Part shown: in pieces, positions 42,088-48,103 of the stretch
Layout of the letters: each line of letters begins with the position of its first letter
Numbering within the stretch: the first letter of the stretch is position 1
Assembly: GCA_017454265.1 (NCBI GenBank)
Contig: JAFTDJ010000037.1
Coordinates: 1 to 48,103 of the forward strand
DNA from: Bacteroidales bacterium
GTDB lineage: Bacteria; Bacteroidota; Bacteroidia; Bacteroidales; UBA932
Reading direction: 5' to 3'
Length of the DNA stretch: 48,103 nt
Translations under genes and position numbers: made by a program
Notes under the pieces: model-generated
What the model was told of the DNA's origin: nothing
Databases searched by the model: none
Seen by the model: only the letters and a program-made list of their open reading frames with translations

Positions 42088-45000
42088 ATGCGTATCAGGA
42101 GTCCATATATCATTGTGTGTGCTTTGGCTGCATTCCTTCTATGGGGATGCGCCAGGGAGGTGGACTATTCGCCTATGGGACCTGTGCGGATAGCTTCAGA
42201 GCATATCATTTTTACCCCGTCCCTTCAGCCTATTACGAGTAGCGTTGCCACGCGCGCCAATGCTGGGAAGCTGATTGTCGAGCGTGAGGACTGGCCCCTT
42301 GCGGGTCAGGAGAAGGCGACGCGTGCTGCGCCCATTACCTCCTTATCCGGCGATGTGGGCATAGTAGGCTATACCACCACTTCCTCAACCACCACGCTCT
42401 TCTCTAGCCTTAACGACAAGAGCTTTACCTTTGACAGTGGCGCCCTTACGGCCAGCAGCAGCCCTGTGCCATGGCGGGATATCAGCACGACGGACCAGCT
42501 GGACGTGTATGCCTATGCTCCGTACGATTTCATAGACCATGGGGGTTCGCCCGTCAATCCCACCATCAGTACAGCGGGAACAGCGCCGACTATCACCTAT
42601 GCCGTGCCTTCAGAAGTGGCCAGCCAGAAAGACCTGATAGTGGCGAAAGCATCGGTTCTGAACGCCAGTTACGGAACTTCCATTGACCTGAACTTCGCCC
42701 ATGTCCTCACGGCCATCCGCTTCAAGGTGGGCTTTTCGTGCTATGTCAAGAGCATCTCTGTGCAGAACGTATATGGTGCTGGGACCTATAATTTCAGCAC
42801 CTGGACGCCAACTGGCAGTCAGGATGCCAGTTATACCCTTACCGTGGATGCGTCTAAGACCACGCTGTTTGACGCAGAGGAGACGGTCACCGACGGAGCC
42901 GGCACGCTGATGCTGATACCCCAGACCACAGACAACGCCAGTGCCCAGGTTGTGCTTACCTATGCGGAGACGCCAGGTGGTGTAGACAAGATCCTGACGG
43001 CCAGCATCAAGGATCACACCTGGACAGAGGGGAAGCGCATCACCTATATCATCAACAAGGATGAGACAGTGGAGTACATCTACTTTGATGTGGCGGCAGA
43101 CAGCGTGCGAATAGTGAATGGCGCGTATGCTGGAGCGGTGTTTGACACGGACGGTACCACCAAGATAGCGGTTACCGGCAGCCATTTGAAAGATGACGGA
43201 GTCACACCCAACAAATACTATGTATACCAGACATCCAGCGTAGGGCAACGGACGGCCATCAGCTGGGCCGGGACGGCGGGAAAAAGCACGCCAAGCGGTC
43301 TTCCTTCTGAGGGATACTCCACCTATGTATACGGTGGAAAGACTTGGCAGGATTATATAACGGGCACGGATTTTAACGAGCGCGAGGCGGCCAGTGGCGG
43401 CACGGATATCCGGGATCTGGTGTATGCCGGGTGGAACAGCCTGGCCTCTGCCAGAAGCATTGTTGCCGAAAACGACAATTTTATCAGGATTGAGGGCAAT
43501 ATGGATGTGGATATCACGATTGATAACCTGTATATCACCTATCCCAGTTCCACGTCCAATTATCCCGATAAAGCCACAATGTGCGGGGGCAATAATCCAT
43601 ATACTTATACTGGCCAGACTATGGGCAGTATCAATATCGGCCCAGGTAATCCCTATTTCAACGACAGATGGAAAAATGGTGTTTATTTTAGCGGAGGTGC
43701 TGCCAATAGAAACATTTATAATAAAAAGCCTCGCTATGAACGTGTCAACCTTCGTTTGAAAGGGGATAACAGAGTACAGAATGTCCTGTATTTTGGCCAT
43801 CCCGACGACCAGGTCGGGGCCGACCGCGCATTCCTGAATATTACCAGTGCCGATGGCGATGGTTCTCCCAATGGCACCATGACGGTATACTTTAACAATG
43901 GTGAGCATTTAAGGGCACATGCTGCTATAGGCTGTTGTTATACGGCAGTCTCTCCTCCTTGCAACAGTTTGCGTTTCTCCGGGGGAACTGTGTTTGTAGG
44001 CGGGTCCACACGAAACTCATTCGAGGGTGTTCTTGGTGGCGGGAACGGCCATACGGCAGAGATTACTTTCAATGATGGTTGTGTGGTCACTTCCGTTGGT
44101 AGCAATAATGCAGCGGCTATTGGGGGGGGCGGTGGCTTGGACGCTGCTGGTGCCCGTGCCACTATCACCATTAATGGCGGGAAGGTTTATTCCTACCAGA
44201 AAGGAACTCGGTATAGTACTGACGCTAGGCCTTATGGCAGTAACGCCACTGTGGCCATTGGCGCAGGAAGCTCGTTCTCTGGTACTGCGGGAGAGGCGAC
44301 CATTACCATCAGCGGTGGAGAAGTTTATGCACAAAGTATTGGTGGTACAGCCATCGGCGGCGGCTCCCATTTGATAAACAATGGTAATAGTACTCTGCGT
44401 AATGGAGGGAATGCATTAATTACTATCACCGGAGGAAAAGTGACGGCCAAAAGCATCAGCGGGACCATTCAAGGGACATATTTTGCGGCCGGCAACTCCA
44501 TCGGAGGCGGCAGTGGCGGAAAAGATGCCAATGGCGGCAATGCCGGTACTGGAGCCAGGCCGTTGGTCATCAGTGGCGGTACCGTCCTGGCCGGTTCCAT
44601 CGGCGGAGGATCCATTATCCTTACTCCCGAAGAAATAGCTGCCGGCAGCACCTCCCGTAAGATTGGCTCGGCCAATATCCAGATATCGGGTTCTGCCGTC
44701 GTACAGGGGCAGTTTATCATGCAGGCCCCCGATGCCAGCACATCTCCTTCATTTACCATGACCGGCGGCACGCTGCAACCGAATAAGGCCGATGAAGATT
44801 TCGAGTACGTTCAGCCCAACGGTGGCGCCGTGTGGATTGACGGAGGAACGTTCACCATGAGCGGTGGAACTATTAAGGACTTCTCTGTTGCCTACGACAG
44901 CGTCGGTGATGAAGGAGGACTCGGTGGCGCAGTGTATATGCAGAGTACCATCCGTGCCAGTTCCTTCAATATGAGCAACGGTGCCATCCGAAGTTGCTCT

Positions 45001-45882
45001 GCCACCAGCGAATCAGGCACCAACGGTCTTGGCGGAGCGGTGTATATGAGCGGAGGTACGTTCAGCATGTCCGGGGGTACCATCGGCGGTGGTGCGGCCG
45101 CAGGCAACCAGGCCACCAACGGTGGCGGCGCTGTCTACTTGGATGGTGGTACGTTCAGCATGACGGGCGGCTCTGTATCGTACAACCGTTCAACGGCCTC
45201 CAGCGGCGGTGGTGTATTCATTGAGGGCGGTTCATTCAGCATGAACAGCAGTTCGGCCAGCATTGACCATAATTATGCGTTTGTCAATGGCGGCGGCGTG
45301 AATGTGGTATCCCTTTCAGATGCCGTGTCTGTAGGCATTACCACTGGCAACATCTCCAATAACACTGCAGAACATTACGGCGGCGGAGTGTGCGTCATCC
45401 CCAGTGGAAGCATTGCGGCCAATGTCACCTATGGAACGGACGGGAGTGATAATACCACAACGCCTGCCATAACCGACAACAGCGCGGGCCTTGCCGGCGG
45501 CGGCCTGTATGCCGAGGGCTCCTATGCGAACGTCACCCTTTACAGCGGCAAGATCAAGGACAATTACGTTTCGGCCAGCGTTCCCAATCAGGATGTGGCC
45601 AACGAGGAAGGTTCCGTGACGCTGTACAATACGGACGTCACCAAGGTGACCATCACCTTCAATGTGAACGGCGGTTCCTTGTCCTCCGGTTCATTGACAC
45701 AGAACGTGGCCAAGGGCACGAACAGCCTTCTGGTTGCCCCTACGGTAACCCGCACGAATTACACGCTGACGGAATGGAATACGGCCGCCGATGGTTCCGG
45801 AGACAGTTTTGCGAACGGAGACAATACCAGTTCCCTCACGGGCGACATTACCCTTTACGCCATCTGGACACCTACAAGCTAG
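42088..45882 (+). CDS. Large fimbrial tip-adhesin candidate (fimbrillin, beta-helix, InlB-like repeat)
   Basis: A 1264-aa lipoprotein (LLWGC, Cys21). Residues about 30-330 are a fimbrillin domain with two candidate trimming Arg residues (R56, R79). A linker with aromatic strands follows to about 570. Then come Gly-Thr-rich beta-helix-like repeats (about 630-1160), including five copies of a G-G-A-V-Y / G-G-T-F-S-M-S-G-G-T unit at about 912-1072. The last 80 residues form a Listeria-Bacteroides (InlB B-type) repeat: VTITFNVNGGSLSSG, LTEWNTAADGSG, ITLYAIWTPTS. Size, position at the operon end and repeat modules point to the tip adhesin. Confidence 0.8.
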   Translation: MRIRSPYIIVCALAAFLLWGCAREVDYSPMGPVRIASEHIIFTPSLQPITSSVATRANAGKLIVEREDWPLAGQEKATRAAPITSLSGDVGIVGYTTTSSTTTLFSSLNDKSFTFDSGALTASSSPVPWRDISTTDQLDVYAYAPYDFIDHGGSPVNPTISTAGTAPTITYAVPSEVASQKDLIVAKASVLNASYGTSIDLNFAHVLTAIRFKVGFSCYVKSISVQNVYGAGTYNFSTWTPTGSQDASYTLTVDASKTTLFDAEETVTDGAGTLMLIPQTTDNASAQVVLTYAETPGGVDKILTASIKDHTWTEGKRITYIINKDETVEYIYFDVAADSVRIVNGAYAGAVFDTDGTTKIAVTGSHLKDDGVTPNKYYVYQTSSVGQRTAISWAGTAGKSTPSGLPSEGYSTYVYGGKTWQDYITGTDFNEREAASGGTDIRDLVYAGWNSLASARSIVAENDNFIRIEGNMDVDITIDNLYITYPSSTSNYPDKATMCGGNNPYTYTGQTMGSINIGPGNPYFNDRWKNGVYFSGGAANRNIYNKKPRYERVNLRLKGDNRVQNVLYFGHPDDQVGADRAFLNITSADGDGSPNGTMTVYFNNGEHLRAHAAIGCCYTAVSPPCNSLRFSGGTVFVGGSTRNSFEGVLGGGNGHTAEITFNDGCVVTSVGSNNAAAIGGGGGLDAAGARATITINGGKVYSYQKGTRYSTDARPYGSNATVAIGAGSSFSGTAGEATITISGGEVYAQSIGGTAIGGGSHLINNGNSTLRNGGNALITITGGKVTAKSISGTIQGTYFAAGNSIGGGSGGKDANGGNAGTGARPLVISGGTVLAGSIGGGSIILTPEEIAAGSTSRKIGSANIQISGSAVVQGQFIMQAPDASTSPSFTMTGGTLQPNKADEDFEYVQPNGGAVWIDGGTFTMSGGTIKDFSVAYDSVGDEGGLGGAVYMQSTIRASSFNMSNGAIRSCSATSESGTNGLGGAVYMSGGTFSMSGGTIGGGAAAGNQATNGGGAVYLDGGTFSMTGGSVSYNRSTASSGGGVFIEGGSFSMNSSSASIDHNYAFVNGGGVNVVSLSDAVSVGITTGNISNNTAEHYGGGVCVIPSGSIAANVTYGTDGSDNTTTPAITDNSAGLAGGGLYAEGSYANVTLYSGKIKDNYVSASVPNQDVANEEGSVTLYNTDVTKVTITFNVNGGSLSSGSLTQNVAKGTNSLLVAPTVTRTNYTLTEWNTAADGSGDSFANGDNTSSLTGDITLYAIWTPTS

Positions 45883-45941
45883 GGATAGACCTCATCGCCG
45901 CCTCGCCGCCCCCGACGGGGCCATCATCGGCTCACCGCATC

Positions 45942-46940
45942 CTACATTCCCACCAGCTTAAACGCCTCGCTGAACGGGATGGTTTCCGGCTTGCCCACGT
46001 GGGCCTTCCAGGCCGTCTCCTCGTGGCTCAGCTTTGAGACCGCACGCGAGGTCATGTCGCGAAGTTTCCCGCAAACCTCATTAATCACGGCCATTTCAGC
46101 ATCCGAGAACGCGCTCATGTCTGCCTCGCCACCGGCCAGAAGCGACATGCATTCCTGCCCCTGCACCAGCCGCAGCTGCTCTTGAACTTCATCAAATGCG
46201 CTATATACGCGGTCCCAACGCTGGGGCACAGGCCCGAATTCGATGGCCTGATACGCCAGTCCCGAAATGGCCATTCCGCGTTCGCGGTACGACAGGAAGT
46301 CGATGTAAAACAGCACTTTATTCATCTTCGTCTGGAACGTCTCGCCCATCTGTTCCAGCACGTACAGTAACAGATTCTTCAGCCTGCCCACAGACTGTGG
46401 AGCAAACCCATTCGCCAGCCCGCGGCCCGAAAGGAATAGCCGCTCACTCACATATACTTCGTCATGCCAACCCTCAGAGGCCTTAATCACCTCCTCCACC
46501 TTTGCCGATATCTTCGCGTACTCCTTCTCCGTCAGCTGATTCTTCGAACTCCGAACCAGATCCAGGAACACCTTCGGATTCATCGCGCTCCTGATCATCT
46601 TACCGTTGCTCTCGCTGGGCACCTCGCCATCCTCATAGAGCCGGTACTGGTTCGCGCCAAAACCCAGAATCACCGACATCTTGGCAGCACTTAGTCCATA
46701 TAGCTCCCGAAGGGATAAAATCTCATCTTGATACGGGATACCATATTTCTCACGATATTGGTTAGTCGCCTGATTATAGCAAACAGTATCACTCTCCGTT
46801 GTGGTGAACTGCTCTCCGCGTTCATCATCACGGAAAGCGATATGAATATAAGGGTACTCCTCCCCTCTGAACGGCCAAACATCGGGTTCATACACCACCC
46901 GCATAGGTTTGCCGGTTAATGGACTATTATGAACTTTCAT
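45942..46940 (-). CDS. MqsA-type/Panacea fused antitoxin
   Basis: A 332-aa protein joining a YgiT/MqsA-like N-terminus and HTH (SLRELYGLSAAKMSVILGFG, NQYRLYEDGEVPS, MIRSAMNP) to a C-terminal SocA/Panacea (DUF4065) domain (LLLYVLEQMGETFQTKMNKV, FYIDFLSYRERGMAISGLAY, EFGPVPQRWDRVYSAF). The N-terminal metal-site cysteines typical of MqsA are replaced (SPLTGKPM in place of a C-x2-C). It probably binds DNA and once neutralised the toxin encoded four bases upstream, now a pseudogene. It converges with the adhesin gene. Confidence 0.85.
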   Translation of the reverse strand: MKVHNSPLTGKPMRVVYEPDVWPFRGEEYPYIHIAFRDDERGEQFTTTESDTVCYNQATNQYREKYGIPYQDEILSLRELYGLSAAKMSVILGFGANQYRLYEDGEVPSESNGKMIRSAMNPKVFLDLVRSSKNQLTEKEYAKISAKVEEVIKASEGWHDEVYVSERLFLSGRGLANGFAPQSVGRLKNLLLYVLEQMGETFQTKMNKVLFYIDFLSYRERGMAISGLAYQAIEFGPVPQRWDRVYSAFDEVQEQLRLVQGQECMSLLAGGEADMSAFSDAEMAVINEVCGKLRDMTSRAVSKLSHEETAWKAHVGKPETIPFSEAFKLVGM

Positions 46941-46944
46941 TGCC

Positions 46945-47291
46945 TTACTGTTTATATGGATAGATTAATGGATACTCTGCGATATGGAACGATATACATA
47001 TTGTCTGGCCATTCTTATATCCCAGCGTGATTTTGATATAAACCTCACGCCCCTTCACGTCCTTGCCAAAAACCCACATATCACCATCGTCATTCAAAGT
47101 GTCGATAATTGGGCCTTCAACATAGTCCTGTGCTTGAAGTTTTTAACTATCACCTCACGCTGCATAGGTGTCAGTTCCAACAGACGACGCGTCTCCATAT
47201 TCTTGGGACGATCATCTCAAAAATAGATCCCAAACACCTGCGCCTTGATATTGAACTGCTCCAGAAACGCTGTTACTTCCTCAATCGTTAC
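46945..47291 (-). pseudogene. MqsR-like toxin, disrupted
   Basis: Read on the minus strand, the region encodes in one frame TIEEVTAFLEQFNIKAQVFG and then I-Y-F followed by TGA (47217-47219) where an Arg codon is expected before DDRPKNMETRRLLELTP. After a run of five A (minus strand, 47140-47144) the frame changes and continues with QAQDYVEGPIIDTLN, DMWVFGKDVKGREVYIKITL, CISFHIAEYPLIYPYK and TAA at 46945. These are the motifs of Bacteroidota MqsR-type toxins. The initiating codon is GTA in place of ATG. Three separate lesions make a functional toxin very unlikely. Confidence 0.75.
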
Positions 47292-47336
47292 GGCTCAATG
47301 CAAAAACCCGGTTGTTTTGTTTTCTCTCAAATGTAT

Positions 47337-47417
47337 TGTCATCCTGAGGCCCTTCAGGGCCGAAGGATCTGTAGTAACAGTGTGTCTACAGATTCTTCGT
47401 TGTCGCTCAGAATGACA
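47337..47417. repeat. Long imperfect palindrome (REP-like element)
   Basis: TGTCATCCTGAGG at the left end pairs with the right end (CGCTCAGAATGACA), and TCGTTGTCGCTCAG / AAGGATCTGTAG sections extend the stem to an 81-base imperfect hairpin with its tip near 47378. This style (TGTCATTCTGAGCG...GAAGAATCT) is a dispersed intergenic element in Bacteroidota; a related half-copy is at 31213-31240. Confidence 0.65.
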
Positions 47418-47835
47418 AGTAAGGGTAGGCACTACAAATCTTTTTGCATCGTTATCTATACTAACGATCTTAGGCGAATTTCAGCTTGAATTCTTTACCA
47501 AGACCGTCAACTTGAACAATCAAAGGCAAGTTTTGGCGTGATTTCTTAACCAAGTCCGTCAAACGGATGCATAAGGCCGACAGAAGGGGAAGCACGAAGC
47601 GCTGTGGGGGGAACCTTTCCCCCACCCTGGGGGCAGCCGCGAAGCGACGGGGTAACGGTGGTTTCCCACCTTGACCATGGCCGTGACATCTTATTCCCTG
47701 CGGCACATCGCCAGGACCGAATTCTCAGTAAAGTGGTCTGGAGCACGTCATCAAGAACAAAATGCGCCAACTCCGGTCCTGGGGCCGTGCTGACATAAGA
47801 AAACCAACCTACTTTTGACATTGATCCTAAATTTG
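47418..47835. other. Gene-poor stretch
   Basis: Overlapping minus-strand frames exist but show no family features, and their codon choice looks random. An imperfect direct repeat, TTTACCAAGACCGTCAA and TTAACCAAGTCCGTCAA (around 47495 and 47547), and a GC-rich piece with CCCCACCCTGGGGGCAGCC near 47622 suggest remnants of mobile or dispersed elements. Confidence 0.45.
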
Positions 47836-48103
47836 TCACGATTTCTTAGGTTCCATATGGATGGTGACCAGGGATTCGCGACCAAAACGCTCCTTGAGCT
47901 TATGTTCGATGGCCGTTACCTGGTCATGCGCTGCACTAAGCGAAAGGTTTCCGTCCATTCGGATATGACATTCAATGGCAATACGGGTGCCGATGTGGCG
48001 GGTACGGAGGTTATGGGGCTCGGATACGCCGTCAAAGGAGGTAATGATATCCACGATTTCACGCTCTTCATCGGCCGACAGGGACTGGTCCGTCAATTCA
48101 CCC
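47836..48103 (-). CDS. Cation diffusion facilitator, C-terminal domain, partial
   Basis: The minus-strand frame is open to the window end, so the gene continues to the right. The visible 89 residues are the cytoplasmic dimerisation domain of a CDF (FieF/ZitB-type) metal exporter: DQSLSADEEREIV, VSEPHNLRTRHIGTRIAIEC, HIRMDGNLSLSAAHDQVT, IEHKL and VTIHMEP with the metal-ligand-like His residues. The transmembrane part is outside the window. It ends in EPKKS and TGA. Confidence 0.88.
   Translation of the reverse strand, partial: GELTDQSLSADEEREIVDIITSFDGVSEPHNLRTRHIGTRIAIECHIRMDGNLSLSAAHDQVTAIEHKLKERFGRESLVTIHMEPKKS

Noticed and set aside
42610-43908. Minus-strand open frame of 432 codons opposite the large adhesin
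   Set aside because: Antisense shadow of a Gly/Thr-rich repeat gene; no recognisable domain or start context.
45883-45941. Terminator between the adhesin and antitoxin genes
   Set aside because: The 59-bp gap is GC-rich but has no clean stem followed by T residues on either strand.
47109-47489. Plus-strand frame of 126 codons over the toxin remnant
   Set aside because: It crosses the MqsR-like pseudogene antisense and the palindromic repeat, so it is not a plausible gene.
47470-47839. Two overlapping minus-strand frames with Pro/Arg-rich sequence
   Set aside because: No homology recognised, random-looking composition, and a GC-rich repeat-like segment passes through both.

Overview
The window reads as a Bacteroidales (Bacteroidota) chromosome segment, probably from a gut or rumen lineage. 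Support comes from promoters of the TTG-N20-TAnnTTTG type, a UpxY-type antiterminator, a set of fimbrillin-family lipoproteins with DUF3575/DUF5119 partners, PqqD and NTP_transf_5 genes beside polysaccharide genes, and A/T-rich leaders without a strong Shine-Dalgarno. Genus cannot be fixed from the sequence alone.

Layout. (1) 1-4132: hybrid-style signalling and control of an exopolysaccharide locus: a TPR-histidine kinase cut by the left edge, a stand-alone receiver, the initiating phosphoglycosyl transferase and a NusG/UpxY-like antiterminator. (2) 4151-7509: a small island with a 56-aa peptide gene, a lipoprotein with leucine-rich-like repeats, a convergent NTP_transf_5 nucleotidyltransferase and a divergent PqqD-like protein, reminiscent of peptide-modification loci but without a recognisable modifying enzyme. 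(3) 7654-26852: an outer-membrane barrel gene with its own promoter, then 18 tightly spaced or overlapping genes for a Wzx/Wzy exopolysaccharide or capsule: flippase, WbsX-like protein, GT14, GT32, GT8, GT2 and three GT4 glycosyltransferases, two acyltransferase-3 proteins, a hexapeptide acetyltransferase, polymerase, Wza-like export protein, Wzc-like kinase and a small HAD hydrolase. The operon ends in a decayed kinase gene (26853-27063).

(4) 27047-32921: a PAP2 phosphatase with a good intrinsic terminator, then a minus-strand group: a frameshifted TPR gene, a lysozyme-like secreted protein, two secreted proteins that share a post-signal helix (one with a Cys4 ribbon plus OmpA domain), and a minimal LuxR-type HTH protein. 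The latter faces a TPR-TM-LuxR protein (33070-34284) across an intergenic region carrying a dyad. (5) 34285-34958: AT-rich spacer with the N-terminal scrap of an IS1595-type transposase.

(6) 34959-45882: a type V (FimA/Mfa-like) fimbrial operon: OmpA-DUF3575 protein, DUF5119-like lipoprotein with a strict Leu/Asp-Glu alternation, a major fimbrillin with distinct codon use, a cassette bounded by perfect 17-bp inverted repeats that carries a retropepsin-like ORF, three accessory fimbrillins, and a 1264-aa tip-adhesin candidate. (7) 45942-48103: an orphan MqsA/Panacea-type antitoxin whose MqsR-like toxin is a pseudogene, a long palindromic repeat, a gene-poor stretch, and the C-terminal domain of a cation diffusion facilitator cut by the right edge.

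The most unusual items are the inverted-repeat cassette with its third repeat copy at the next fimbrillin start codon, the PqqD/nucleotidyltransferase/small-peptide island, and the broken toxin beside an intact fused antitoxin.
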